Counted from the first letter of the stretch, positions 1 to 9,527 are shown. The stretch is 64,000 nt of DNA from Stakelama portus (GCF_003171655.1 NZ_QFZL01000007.1:1-64000), one strand, 5' to 3'. A program made the numbers and translations. The notes: generated from the sequence alone by a model not told the origin.

Positions 1-63
1 GCCCGCCTCGGCTTCCTTCAAAATGCCGATGATCTGCTCTTCCGAAAACTGCTTCCGCTTCAT
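1..63 (-). CDS. IS3-family transposase OrfA, N-terminal 21 residues (partial)
   Basis: The minus strand reads MKRKQFSEEQIIGILKEAEAG from an ATG at 61-63 to the window edge. This is the characteristic start of IS3-family OrfA proteins, which bind the terminal repeats through a helix-turn-helix that begins in this segment (family knowledge). The gene continues to the left, so its integrity cannot be judged. Confidence 0.85.
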   Translation of the reverse strand, partial: MKRKQFSEEQIIGILKEAEAG

Positions 64-127
64 CCGTCCGTCCCTTCGTCGGGTCGGACTCTAGCTCCAA
101 CTGGAGGAAAAAGCGGGGGTCACGTCA
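1..127 (-). mobile_element. Edge of an IS3-family insertion sequence
   Basis: The left edge carries the start of a transposase gene reading out of the window and, upstream of it, a stretch resembling an IS terminus (GTGACCCCCG-like core read on the minus strand at about 113-127). The outer boundary near 127 is estimated, because the second terminal repeat and any target duplication lie outside the window. It sits about 50 bases beyond the end of vsr, so the element may have truncated the left side of the defence island. Confidence 0.55.
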
Positions 128-177
128 GGCCGAGTCAGGCAAGTCCAAGGCGATAGGTGCAGGGCTGGGCTGGTGTT

Positions 178-630
178 TCAACAGGGAGCAGGGATTTCCA
201 TTGACGGAGCCGAACCCTCCCTGAGCCAATCTTGCAAGGACTTGGCGACCAAATCGACAGACCGATCCTTCAAAGCACATTCCCAAACGACTGCGACGCG
301 CCAGCCCATGTCCAATAGTTCGGCCGCATTCCTGGCGTCTCGCCGGACGTTTGCAGAGAATTTCGCCCTCCAGAATTCGGGACGGGTCGCTGGAACTGTC
401 GCAAATCGGCAGTCTTCATGTCGATGCCAGAAGCATCCATGCACGAAGACAACAGCACGATACTTCGCGAAGACGAGGTCCGGTTTTCCCGGAAGCGCTG
501 CTCCATGAAGGCGGTATCGCAGACCGGCGGAATGCAGCGCTCGCCTCAGCAGCAGCTCGGGCTTTGTGTTCTTGCCGCGAATGGCCGACATCATTCGCGA
601 GCGTGTCTTGGCATCCACAATGTCAGCCAA
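178..630 (-). CDS. vsr: Very short patch repair (Vsr) endonuclease
   Basis: This 150-residue protein has the full Vsr pattern: an N-terminal RSRMMSAIRGKNTKPE block, the catalytic aspartate in LPGKPDLVF (about residue 51), the HGCFWHRHEDC zinc/active-site region (about 64-74) and a C-terminal GWRVAVVWEC strand. Vsr nicks 5' of the T in T:G mismatches created by deamination of 5-methylcytosine. It is divergent from the cytosine methyltransferase at 701-2233, with 70 bases between start codons, which is the expected partnership. Length is normal for the family. In gene clusters like this one Vsr-fold proteins have also been proposed as the restriction nuclease, so repair is not the only possible role. 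Confidence 0.93.
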   Translation of the reverse strand: MADIVDAKTRSRMMSAIRGKNTKPELLLRRALHSAGLRYRLHGAALPGKPDLVFAKYRAVVFVHGCFWHRHEDCRFATVPATRPEFWRAKFSANVRRDARNAAELLDMGWRVAVVWECALKDRSVDLVAKSLQDWLREGSAPSMEIPAPC

Positions 631-700
631 CGCAAGTCATCCCCTGGCTTCCTGGAGTCAGCCTGGTAATAGGCTCGTGCAATATTGGAATTTCGAGTAG
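631..700. promoter_or_regulatory. Divergent vsr/dcm promoter region
   Basis: These 70 bases separate the divergent start codons of vsr and the methyltransferase and must hold both translation starts and probably promoter elements. An AT-rich AATATT stretch at about 681-686 in an otherwise GC-rich context is a possible -10 element for the methyltransferase. No convincing -35 element or operator was recognised. Confidence 0.35.
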
Positions 701-2233
701 ATGAGCCAAGCATTCAAGACTGTCGACCTTTTTGCCGGACCCGGTGGCCTTGCCGAGGGCTTTGCGGCGATCAAGGACGATAAGGGAAAGCGTCCATACC
801 AGATCGCTCTGTCGGTGGAGAAGGAGCCATCCGCATTCGCGACCCTGCGGCTGCGTTCATTCTTCCGGCAGTTCGAAGATACTCCGGAAACATACTACGC
901 CTACATCAGCGGGAAAATATCGAGAGACCAACTGGTCGCCGCTCATCCGAGGGAATGGAAGGCCGCATCTGACGAAACGGCGATGCTCGAACTGGGTACG
1001 GAGAAGGCAACAGCGTGGCTGGACCCGATCCTCGACGGGATTTCGGCAAGCGCCAGCATCGGGACAATCCTGATTGGCGGCCCCCCGTGCCAAGCCTATT
1101 CGCTCGTTGGACGTGCCCGAAATCGCGGCATTCAGGATTACGTTCCAGAAGCCGACCACCGCCACTTTCTCTATCGCGAGTACATACGCATCTTGCAGCG
1201 ATTAGAGCCCGTCGCTTTTGTCATGGAAAACGTGAAAGGTATGCTCTCGGCCAAGATTTCCGGCGAGAGCATGATCGACAGGATCGTCGAAGACCTGAAG
1301 TCAGCTGGCGGAAAGCCGGATAGTTATGTCCTCCTTCCACTTGTCGCAAATCAGAGGTCTGGTCATGTGCGGCATGTGATACGTGTGGAAGATTTCGGAA
1401 TTCCGCAGGCCCGCCATCGCGTGATCCTCATGGGAATCAGGGCTGATGTTTTCTCCCGATCAGGAATAGACCCGGTGAAGTCGCCCTCTCTGACCTCGCG
1501 ACCGACGCGCCCGTCGGTTGCCAGCGTGTTGGCTGGTATGCCGAACCTGAGAAGCGGGCTGAGCAAGATCGCCGACAGCCCGGACGCATGGCGACAAGCC
1601 GTCGTTCGCGCCTTCAAGGATGCTTCCACAGCAAGTCGCCGCGACGGCGGGTGGCTTACCCAGGTTGCGAAGCGGCTTGTCGAATATTCTCGCGAGTTTG
1701 AAGCAGCGACCAATCTGCCACCGAGGTCCAGCACTGAGGTCACTCCGCTCGCCGATAACTTCCTTGCGGCGTGGCTGGCTGACGACAGATTGCTCGCATT
1801 GCCCAATCATGAAAGTCGCGGCCACATGCAAGGTGACTTGGCGCGGTACGCCTTCGCAGCAACCTTCGCCGAAGTATTCGATCGCTCTCCTAAGGCAGAC
1901 GAGTTTCCCAAGGGCTTGGCCCCGAACCATCGAAACTGGACCTCAGGCAAATTCGCGGACAGGTTCCGGGTTCAGACTTGGAACAGCCCTTCAACGACAG
2001 TGACGAGCCACATTTCGAAGGATGGACACTACTTCATCCATCCCGACCCGAAGCAATGCCGAAGCCTGACAGTACGCGAAGCTGCACGTCTTCAGACCTT
2101 CCCCGACAACTACTTCTTCGAGGGCAATCGCACCCAGCAATATGTGCAGGTCGGCAACGCTGTTCCGCCGCTGCTGGCCAAGCAGATCGGGGAGTTGCTG
2201 CTCGAAATTCTCCGAATGGCGGACGCAGACTGA
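701..2233 (+). CDS. dcm: DNA (cytosine-5) methyltransferase
   Basis: At 510 residues this protein carries the ordered C5-methyltransferase motifs: motif I DLFAGPGG (about 9-16), motif IV GGPPCQAYSLVGR with the catalytic cysteine (about 127-139), motif VI MENVKG (about 174-179), motif VIII QARHR (about 236-240) and motif X QVGNAVPP near the C-terminus (about 485-492). The segment between motifs VIII and X is long and should contain the target recognition domain. It is divergent from vsr and convergent with the AIPR gene, whose stop lies only 15 bases away. The likely role is self-protection for the adjacent multi-gene restriction-like system. The recognition sequence cannot be read from the protein. 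Confidence 0.95.
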   Translation: MSQAFKTVDLFAGPGGLAEGFAAIKDDKGKRPYQIALSVEKEPSAFATLRLRSFFRQFEDTPETYYAYISGKISRDQLVAAHPREWKAASDETAMLELGTEKATAWLDPILDGISASASIGTILIGGPPCQAYSLVGRARNRGIQDYVPEADHRHFLYREYIRILQRLEPVAFVMENVKGMLSAKISGESMIDRIVEDLKSAGGKPDSYVLLPLVANQRSGHVRHVIRVEDFGIPQARHRVILMGIRADVFSRSGIDPVKSPSLTSRPTRPSVASVLAGMPNLRSGLSKIADSPDAWRQAVVRAFKDASTASRRDGGWLTQVAKRLVEYSREFEAATNLPPRSSTEVTPLADNFLAAWLADDRLLALPNHESRGHMQGDLARYAFAATFAEVFDRSPKADEFPKGLAPNHRNWTSGKFADRFRVQTWNSPSTTVTSHISKDGHYFIHPDPKQCRSLTVREAARLQTFPDNYFFEGNRTQQYVQVGNAVPPLLAKQIGELLLEILRMADAD

Positions 2234-2248
2234 CCGACTGGACGGCAG

Positions 2249-4306
2249 TCAGTAGAATTCCTCCAGCTTTTCCGCGATAGCCAGTGCGGCAAGAGACTGC
2301 TTTTCGCTCGGAACACGATCGGGCAGGAATGTGCAGGCCGTCAGGATTCCCTGCTCTCGTCCCGTCAATTTGCTTATCGATTGTCCAAACGCCAGCAACT
2401 GCTTCCAGTAGCCAGCCCCCTGCATGACAACTTCACTCTGAGCCTCGATTCCGGATGTCAGCTCCCTGTCCTTCCGGGCTGATCGCTTGTTGGTTTGCGC
2501 GTCAGCCGGATCGATCAGATTGTCCCAGAAGTCAGCACCATATTCGACTGAACGCTTGGCAAGCTCTGCCCAACAGCCCTGCTTCTTGGCCCACTCACTC
2601 ATGTTCCGGATACCAGCCGGAGGCGCAGTGATGACCGCATTTGCCGCTTCGGCCGCAACGAGACATGCACGTTCAAGGTTCGAGGGCACGCGCTGTAGCG
2701 ACCAAACCCGGTCGAGATCGATTACCTTTTTCTTCAAGCCTGCGTCATGGACAACCTTGGCGAAGGCATAGGTGACGATGTTGGCCCTGTAGCCCCCAGC
2801 GTACCATTCCTGCTGGGGCACCAATTTCTCGAAGTGCCGAAAGATGATGGCCTTGGCGATCAGCCGCTTGAACCAGACCTCATCATAGGAATCCTTCTTC
2901 TTCTCCCAATCGGTGCCGATGAACTGTGCCAGCTTCCCGAAGTTCTTCTGCGCCCCAAGGCTGACTTCATGCGGCAGACAGCGGTAGGAATTCTCGAATT
3001 TGGCCAGATCAGTCTTTGTGAAGAATTGCGAGCGAGGGTATTCAGCGTCGAAGCGCTTTCGATCCGCTACGGAACGCCGCCCACGCTCGTCCGAAAACTG
3101 TCCGCGCGCACGCTCGTAGAACCACTTGGTTTCCCGATACCCCTCGTCACCCGACGGAGCGAGAATTCGGCGCGAGAACTCCTGAATTTTCACATGGAAT
3201 GGATGGTTCGCGAAGAAGTCCGCCGCATTGACCTTGTTCTGGCTGTTCGCGAATTGCGAGATGAGCGGGACGACGTCTTCCGACTGTTCCGGCGGCACGA
3301 CTGTGAGCTTCATCTGGACAAATACGTCTTTCAGCTGTTCCGGAGCGAGCTTCCTTGCCGCGTGGATCGAAGCTGTGGTCTGCCCGCCGTTCACTATCTG
3401 GAAGTTGTTGGCAGACATCAGGAGCAGGCCCTCCCCCGTGCCGGCAATTTCCACGGACTCTGCAGTGGCTGTCAGTCCGTTGTTGTAGGAAAAGAACATG
3501 CTGGGATCATCGCGGATCGTATCACGTATGCCGCGATTGACCTTGTTGCGCGCCTGCAGAAAGCTTCTCACATTGGCTTCAAGCAGTCGCGCGCCCCACT
3601 TTTCGTAAATCTCCGCGAGCTGCACTCCAGGAATTACTGCGATATAGCTTTCCAATGGCGCGCCGTCGTAGGAAGCCTTGAGGACAGGAACTGGTTCGCC
3701 AAAGGATTCGGCGAAGTCCACGATCAGGTCTTCCCGTGTCTGGCCTGACGACTCGAAGCGATGAATGCGCGCCAGGTCCCACACGTTTGAAGTAACGGGG
3801 ATTCCGCCAATATTGCCGACAGGCTGCGCATCCGTCCGCGCCTTGTTGGTCCGATTGGTTACCAGGATGAGCTTGATCTTGTTGATCTGCTTCCATGCCC
3901 GGGCAATCAGGTCGCTCAGGACAAAGCCGTTGCTCGTTTCTTCCAGGCTTTCGCGGAAATCGCGTGCTTTCGCGGCAACGACAAATTCGACAAGGCGCTT
4001 GAGCAGGCGGCTGATTTCAGTCTTGTCGATTGATTGGGGCTCATCGGCGACGGTGAAATCGCAGATGAGAACGCTGAGCACGCCTTCTTCGTCTGTCGGG
4101 TCCCACGCGTATGCATCTACCTGCACGGCCTTGGAACCGAACTTGCCCTCGAAGTATGATTGCGAAAGCGAGGACACCTCGCCGGCCTCATCGAGAATGT
4201 CAGCAATCTTGTCGAGAAATGCTTCGCTGGTGATGAGACCCATGGCATCTGCATCGCCTTGAATCTCGGCGATAAGCTGGCGATGGTATTCGTTCAGTTC
4301 GCCCAC
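2249..4306 (-). CDS. AIPR family protein (abortive infection phage resistance)
   Basis: This 685-residue protein matches the AIPR family. It has an N-terminal region of mixed fold with nuclease-like strands (residues about 40-100, including VLICDFTV), a central block with FFSYNNGLTATAE and NFQIVNGGQTTASIH (about 268-315) typical of AIPR proteins, and a variable C-terminus. The start is a GTG at 4304-4306 preceded by a GAGAGG stretch, overlapping the end of the upstream DUF4420 gene by 13 bases, so translation is probably coupled. It is the last gene of the minus-strand operon 9527-2249. AIPR proteins occur with Z1, DUF4420 and MutL/MORC-like proteins in Mza-type defence loci. The biochemical activity of this protein is not evident from the sequence. 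Confidence 0.85.
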   Translation of the reverse strand: MGELNEYHRQLIAEIQGDADAMGLITSEAFLDKIADILDEAGEVSSLSQSYFEGKFGSKAVQVDAYAWDPTDEEGVLSVLICDFTVADEPQSIDKTEISRLLKRLVEFVVAAKARDFRESLEETSNGFVLSDLIARAWKQINKIKLILVTNRTNKARTDAQPVGNIGGIPVTSNVWDLARIHRFESSGQTREDLIVDFAESFGEPVPVLKASYDGAPLESYIAVIPGVQLAEIYEKWGARLLEANVRSFLQARNKVNRGIRDTIRDDPSMFFSYNNGLTATAESVEIAGTGEGLLLMSANNFQIVNGGQTTASIHAARKLAPEQLKDVFVQMKLTVVPPEQSEDVVPLISQFANSQNKVNAADFFANHPFHVKIQEFSRRILAPSGDEGYRETKWFYERARGQFSDERGRRSVADRKRFDAEYPRSQFFTKTDLAKFENSYRCLPHEVSLGAQKNFGKLAQFIGTDWEKKKDSYDEVWFKRLIAKAIIFRHFEKLVPQQEWYAGGYRANIVTYAFAKVVHDAGLKKKVIDLDRVWSLQRVPSNLERACLVAAEAANAVITAPPAGIRNMSEWAKKQGCWAELAKRSVEYGADFWDNLIDPADAQTNKRSARKDRELTSGIEAQSEVVMQGAGYWKQLLAFGQSISKLTGREQGILTACTFLPDRVPSEKQSLAALAIAEKLEEFY

Positions 4307-5277
4307 GAACCGTTCCTCTCGACGATGAGACGATCCAGCGAATCCGGCTCAACAGAGTAATCCGAGCAAGCATCGAGGCTGATGCTGTATCGTACCGCGG
4401 AGACGCCCAATGGCGGTGGGTTGGCAATTCTTGGGAAGCCTTCGACAACTTCAAAGTGCAGGCTCTTGCCGACGTTCCAGCGCCGGTCCGAGTAATCATC
4501 GTCGAAGTCAAAGCCGGTCGACATGATTGCCTCTTCCCAGAGCGAATATGCTTCCGGATCGGCGACGGCATACAATTTCTCGACCTCGGTGACATAATCG
4601 GTCAGCGTCAGGCCATTCGGCTTAACGACTGCGTCAATGGCGCTGACGACGAGGAACAGCTGGCAACCGTCCACATCCGATAACTGATCCTCGGAGGAAA
4701 TCTGCACGAAGGGTTTTGCCGCCCCGCGACGTGCCTTCACTTCCACAAGGCACCCGTCTAGTTCGAAATCCTTCGAAGATCCGAGAGGGCCTTTCCACGC
4801 CTCGACAGCCGCCCTCGGTCCGATCAGGTCGATCAGATGATGGAGAAACTGGAGTTCGCCGAGCAGCCCCCGCTGTTCTTCCAGCGAAAGCAAGCCGCTC
4901 TTGCCACCTCGCAAAAGGTGGTGCCAGCGAAGCGTGCGCCGGATCGAGCGGTTCAAGGCATCGCGATTGTCACTTCCCTGCTCTCCCGCCTGCACAATAT
5001 CCCTGCACAGGCTCCCGAAGAGTTCTCGTTGCTCTTCGTCCCGGAGCAGCAGGACCAGCGATCTGTGACCTGCAACATTTTGGTAGGTCAGATCGAGCGA
5101 ACGTAACTTCGGCAGCGGCTTGATCTCGCTGGTGTCTGCCGCCAGCCGTAGCAGCAGGCCAGGCTCCGATTTGCCTGAAATGATCCAGAAGAAGTCTAGA
5201 TTGTTGCCTGGATTGACCCTTCGGGCATCGATTCCCCCCGCGCTCAACCCATCCCAAGGGTCGTCATTCTTTGTCAT
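4294..5277 (-). CDS. DUF4420-type PD-(D/E)XK motif protein
   Basis: About 327 residues from the preferred ATG at 5275-5277 (an upstream in-frame ATG at 5292 would add five residues). The key region is SSKDFELDGCLVEVKARRG (about residues 167-185), giving D170 or D174 and E179-V-K181, the catalytic signature of the PD-(D/E)XK nuclease fold. An acidic residue in LLGELQFL (about 141) fits the helix glutamate of that fold. It overlaps the Z1 gene by 14 bases and the AIPR gene by 13, so the three are translationally linked. It may provide a nuclease of the defence complex, but the target is unknown. Confidence 0.85.
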   Translation of the reverse strand: MTKNDDPWDGLSAGGIDARRVNPGNNLDFFWIISGKSEPGLLLRLAADTSEIKPLPKLRSLDLTYQNVAGHRSLVLLLRDEEQRELFGSLCRDIVQAGEQGSDNRDALNRSIRRTLRWHHLLRGGKSGLLSLEEQRGLLGELQFLHHLIDLIGPRAAVEAWKGPLGSSKDFELDGCLVEVKARRGAAKPFVQISSEDQLSDVDGCQLFLVVSAIDAVVKPNGLTLTDYVTEVEKLYAVADPEAYSLWEEAIMSTGFDFDDDYSDRRWNVGKSLHFEVVEGFPRIANPPPLGVSAVRYSISLDACSDYSVEPDSLDRLIVERNGSWAN

Positions 5278-8020
5278 CCGGCACGTCCTCATCGATGTCG
5301 TCTTCGCCGAAGAGTTCGCGAAGCTTGGTAGTGTTCAGGATGTACTCGACCTTCTGGTCAGGCCGCGCCGACGGCGGAAAGCTGATCCCCCAACCGACAA
5401 CGGGCTTACCAGGGAGTTTGTGGCGGTCGGCCTCATCGACACCGTCCTTCTTGATCGAGACGTTGAAGAGCATGAAAAGCGGGCGCTCGCGGCGTGCCCG
5501 ATACACTCGATCCGGGAAGTTGACCTTGGTATCTGCGCCAAGGTTTCTCTCTTCCCGATAGTCGGCTTCGGCCTGGCGAACGCGATCAGGCGAGAGACCT
5601 GCTTTTTCCATGCCTCGCGAAGCCACACGAGCACTCGATCCACTGATAGTGAGAATGTTGTTTGCAAGATCGTCGGGTCCGATCGAACGATTGATCGGAT
5701 TGATATTCCACCCGTCAATTTCGAGGGGATCGACTTCATCCGAAGATTTGAGAGAGGCTATGAGGACATCCCATTCCGACATTTCGTCGTCACGCCGCGC
5801 TGCGATGTACCTGCGGATGGGATCAGTAGCCGAGAGTACGGAATCTGGATGATTCTCGAAGTCACGAAGGAAGTCATCGACGACCTCGAACGGCACCTTG
5901 GAGAGAAGTAGACCACCGGAGACTTGCTGCGCATTGTCAGGAGCGAGGCCATTGCGCGATAGTGAGGCCGAGAATCTGTCGCGCACTTTCCTGTTGTGAT
6001 TGAGAGCAGCTTCTCCCGCTCCAAGTCGCGTCGTTTCCACGAAATTGTTGGATAGGCCCACCATCAGATGCTTCTGACCCGAGCCCATCTTGTTTCTGGC
6101 GGTGACCATCAGCGCGCTTGGGTGACTGCGTACCGCGAGACCGAATTGTTCCGGCGTAGCGTTCGCGCGTTCCATCTTCTTCAGTTCCAGCTGCAACTCC
6201 TCGGTGGCCTCGGCAATGTGTGCGTACCAGGATGAAGCCTCGCGAAGCATCCAGATGCGGCAGAGGTCTTCATAGTTCTGCCGGTAACCGAACCATCGGC
6301 CCATCTGCATCAAGGTGTCGTACATCAACGAGTTGCGCAGGAAATAGGAGACGGTCAGACCTTCAAGCGTGAGGCCACGCGAAAGCGAAAATCCCCCGAC
6401 AGCAATAACGGTCAGGCCATTCTCACCGCCAGAATCATAATCGAGGCTCTCCGAGGAGGATGAATTCACTGCCATGACGGTCGCTGAAGCAACCACCGAA
6501 AGCAGGTTCTCGCGAATATCATCCCATTCCGGCCACGCATTCCGATATTCGTCCTCCCAGCAGCGTTTCAGCTCGGCAATCTCTGGGTTGCTATCAGCAT
6601 TGGCCTTCGCGCCATCGACACGAACAGCGTCTTCGATCGCCTTCAGGTGCTGATGCAATCTGTTGCGCAGAAGGTTCTGGATGCCGGTGAAACGTGATGC
6701 GTTGACCAGCATGGATGCATGCTGGCTCTTCTGGCCCCGCAGATTCCTTATCGCGCGTGCCAAGATAAAGCACCGAAGAGCAGCGAGCATGCTTTCCGGG
6801 ACGGCAGTGATGTCATGGTCGATCTTGTGCTTGACGGGCAGCAGATCGCCATTGTCATCAATGTAACGCAGGAACCGCGGCCTCTCGTCATCGTCATCAG
6901 GAATGCCGTCGATGAAGACCTTTCGCGCACCGAAGTAGTTGGTGGGAGCATCCAGCCCGATGATGAAATGTCGCGGGAAGAGGTCCTGCTTGTAAACCTC
7001 GTCGTCCGAGTCAGGGTCGATGAAGATGTTGGCGAAGGGGGTGGCGGTGTAGCCGACGTAACAGCTTCTCCGGAAAAGCCCCAGAAGGTCCCGGATCTGT
7101 CCGTTGATGCGCGAGACTTCATCCCGACCATACTGGATGTTGATGGAGGCATTGTCGGCTTCGTCGTCGATCAGGAGCATGGGTTGATCGACCATCTCCG
7201 AATACCGACCTGTACTGTGCTCACGGAGCCAGTCGATCAGGTTCGCAAGCGTGCGGGAGTTCTTCTTGATGACCAGGACGACGGGCACCGCGTATGATGC
7301 GATCTCACTGGTATTCGTAGTCGCCGTTGCCTTGTTGAAGTCCTTTAGTGTCGTTGTAAGGCTCACCGGTGCCTTGCGGTGATCGAACATCCCTACGCCA
7401 ATCAGCTTTGGCTTGTTCCGCGTGTCCTTCTTTTCAAGTCGACCAGTGTCGCGCCCCACGAAACCCTCGTCGATACGTGCCTGGGTTTGATTGCGCAGGT
7501 TGTTGTGGATGCCTGCGATAACCACGATCAGGCGGTATCCGGCGTCCGCAGCCTTGCAGACCAGTCCGGTATAGTTTGCTGTCTTGCCACTCTGAACGTG
7601 GCCCACGACCATTCCCTTGCGATCCCATGCCGAATGGTCATTCGGATTGCCCATGCGGTCCAGAATGCGATCGGTGACGTGGTCAGTCGAGGTGACCACA
7701 TCCTTGGGCAGGCGCTTCTGTTCGAGCAGCTTCCTGTATCGATTCCAGTAATACGGTTCGATCAGACCATCGGCACGGGCGTCGTTCAGCCATGGCTTGA
7801 AGTCCGCTTCACCGATGACAGCGCCAATACCCATGCTGATCCCGACCCGCTCTTCCAGTTCGCGCGCAAGTTGCTCAGCGTCCTTGTCGGTCACGTCGGA
7901 AAAGAATGGCAGAATCCGCACTGTCGCTATCGTTTCGCGGATGCTTTCTTCAGTTGGTCTGTCCTGACTGGCAATGAGCTGGGAAACCATTCCATCGAGT
8001 TGTGCGACCTTGTCAGTCAT
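5264..8020 (-). CDS. Z1 domain protein (helicase-like ATPase)
   Basis: The 918-residue protein has a helicase-like core: Walker A GHVQSGKT at residues 140-147, a Walker B-like LLIDDEAD at 282-289, GYTATPFANIF just after (about 318-328), and the Z1 signature region with SLSRGLTLEGL and LMQMGRWFGYR (about 540-590). Z1 domains are found in superfamily-II-related ATPases of restriction-like gene clusters. Its start overlaps the stop of the GHKL ATPase gene by 8 bases. The two ATPases probably act together in sensing or translocating on foreign DNA; this is inferred from family context and was not shown here. Confidence 0.9.
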   Translation of the reverse strand: MTDKVAQLDGMVSQLIASQDRPTEESIRETIATVRILPFFSDVTDKDAEQLARELEERVGISMGIGAVIGEADFKPWLNDARADGLIEPYYWNRYRKLLEQKRLPKDVVTSTDHVTDRILDRMGNPNDHSAWDRKGMVVGHVQSGKTANYTGLVCKAADAGYRLIVVIAGIHNNLRNQTQARIDEGFVGRDTGRLEKKDTRNKPKLIGVGMFDHRKAPVSLTTTLKDFNKATATTNTSEIASYAVPVVLVIKKNSRTLANLIDWLREHSTGRYSEMVDQPMLLIDDEADNASINIQYGRDEVSRINGQIRDLLGLFRRSCYVGYTATPFANIFIDPDSDDEVYKQDLFPRHFIIGLDAPTNYFGARKVFIDGIPDDDDERPRFLRYIDDNGDLLPVKHKIDHDITAVPESMLAALRCFILARAIRNLRGQKSQHASMLVNASRFTGIQNLLRNRLHQHLKAIEDAVRVDGAKANADSNPEIAELKRCWEDEYRNAWPEWDDIRENLLSVVASATVMAVNSSSSESLDYDSGGENGLTVIAVGGFSLSRGLTLEGLTVSYFLRNSLMYDTLMQMGRWFGYRQNYEDLCRIWMLREASSWYAHIAEATEELQLELKKMERANATPEQFGLAVRSHPSALMVTARNKMGSGQKHLMVGLSNNFVETTRLGAGEAALNHNRKVRDRFSASLSRNGLAPDNAQQVSGGLLLSKVPFEVVDDFLRDFENHPDSVLSATDPIRRYIAARRDDEMSEWDVLIASLKSSDEVDPLEIDGWNINPINRSIGPDDLANNILTISGSSARVASRGMEKAGLSPDRVRQAEADYREERNLGADTKVNFPDRVYRARRERPLFMLFNVSIKKDGVDEADRHKLPGKPVVGWGISFPPSARPDQKVEYILNTTKLRELFGEDDIDEDVPDDKE

Positions 8021-9527
8021 TCCAGTCGACCTTTTCGAGAACTTCGACGACTACATTCCGCGCGATTGCGGAGGCAGACTTGAACGGCTCGATCTGACAT
8101 AGAATTTCCGCAATTCGTTCGCGGTCAGTGCCTTGCTCGACAAGCCTCGGGATCATCGCCTCGGCGAGTTGTCGTAGTGACTGTTCATCTGCGTCCTCGG
8201 CTTTCACTTCTTCGGGCGAACCAGCGAAATCCGAATGAAGCGATGCCACCGGCACCGACGAACCGATCAGCCCGATGATGTTTGCAAAATCGGATTGCAG
8301 ATCGGTTGGCAGTTTCTCCGAGAAGTCGGCGAAAACCGGGTGGGCCAGGTCCGGACGATAGACGATGGAGCCATCCCGCTGGATGCGTTGCCAGACCGGG
8401 AAATACTCGTTGTCCACGAGCCTCTTCCCTCGGCGCTGATAGGTGCGCTTCGACGTGACAGCTAGTCGTTCAACGAGCAGTCGCATCCTTTCTCGAACCG
8501 CTGGAGGCAGCTGCGCCGATGCCTTCTTCACATCGATCTTCCAGTCGGAATCCATCGTGTTGGGAATATCGACGCGGATACGGCACAGCTTGGTCAACTC
8601 GGCCTGCCTCGCCATCCCGAGCCAGCTTCCGGCAATGATCAGACGTCTGCCTCGATAGACATAGAAACCCTGTGTTCGCAGGTGCCCTTCGGGACCGCCC
8701 AAGTCATTCCAGTCGGCGTTTGGAATTTCCTTGTGGTGCGGAAGCGTGAAACTCTGAAACTCGACATATCCGTTCTTGAGTTCGAGCCGATCCGGCCTGT
8801 CGGATTGGTGCTTGGGGAATCTGGTTCCGAACGGGTCGAGGGCATCGAGCCTTCTACCGTTCAGCCATATTTGGAGAGGTGGCTTGTCCTCTGACATGAA
8901 GCGGTGGAACACCAGCCTGATGTGGCGCTCGGCTTCCGCCAGCAGGCGGTTGATATGTTCCGCGCGCCTTCTCTGATCATTTTCTATGCCGCCGGAAAGC
9001 CTGTCGAGCGATCGCCAGACCACCAGCGTTCCCCGTTCACCAAGCCTCTCACTCCAAGGAATGTCTGACAGGTTGTCGTGAAGCTCGATTTCCCACTTGT
9101 TGGTTCGCGATACCTCATCGAGGTCCCACGTCGCAGCGGAAGTCGCGCCATTCTTTCGCGTCAGGACAGTCAATCGCTTGCACTGCGAGAAACTGGCGCT
9201 CTTCATCCCGAGCCCGAAGCGCCCAAGGTCGCCCGAGGCACGATCATCGAGTGGATTGCTGCTGCCAGGTCGCATCGCCTCGACGAGCTCGTCCAGAGTC
9301 ATACCGCAGCCATCGTCGAGGACAGCAATTGCTGGTTCGATCGCATTCGTTTCGGAAAGTATCTCAATTTTCCGAGCACCAGCAGTTATGGAGTTGTCCA
9401 TGATGTCGGCAAGCGCCGTTTCCGAGGAATAGCCAATATCTCGCAAGCTCTGAATCAGCGATGCTGCGTGAGGAGTCGCATCCGCAGTCCTGCGCGGGAT
9501 TGGAACTTGGCGCGATTCAGAGGGCAT
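8013..9527 (-). CDS. GHKL ATPase, MutL/MORC-like, of the defence operon
   Basis: This 504-residue protein has a clear GHKL ATP-binding fold: N-box ADIMDNSITAGA (about 40-51), G1 box LDDGCGMT (about 70-77), and the G2 lid region LGRFGLGMKSAS (about 101-112). The later part resembles the transducer region of MutL/MORC-type ATPases. It is the first gene of the operon GHKL-Z1-DUF4420-AIPR, with all junctions overlapping. Family members are thought to clamp DNA on ATP binding. Stretches such as CTATAACA and CTATGATT, read on the minus strand 20-45 bases upstream, could be -10 elements, but this is weak. Confidence 0.88.
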   Translation of the reverse strand: MPSESRQVPIPRRTADATPHAASLIQSLRDIGYSSETALADIMDNSITAGARKIEILSETNAIEPAIAVLDDGCGMTLDELVEAMRPGSSNPLDDRASGDLGRFGLGMKSASFSQCKRLTVLTRKNGATSAATWDLDEVSRTNKWEIELHDNLSDIPWSERLGERGTLVVWRSLDRLSGGIENDQRRRAEHINRLLAEAERHIRLVFHRFMSEDKPPLQIWLNGRRLDALDPFGTRFPKHQSDRPDRLELKNGYVEFQSFTLPHHKEIPNADWNDLGGPEGHLRTQGFYVYRGRRLIIAGSWLGMARQAELTKLCRIRVDIPNTMDSDWKIDVKKASAQLPPAVRERMRLLVERLAVTSKRTYQRRGKRLVDNEYFPVWQRIQRDGSIVYRPDLAHPVFADFSEKLPTDLQSDFANIIGLIGSSVPVASLHSDFAGSPEEVKAEDADEQSLRQLAEAMIPRLVEQGTDRERIAEILCQIEPFKSASAIARNVVVEVLEKVDWND

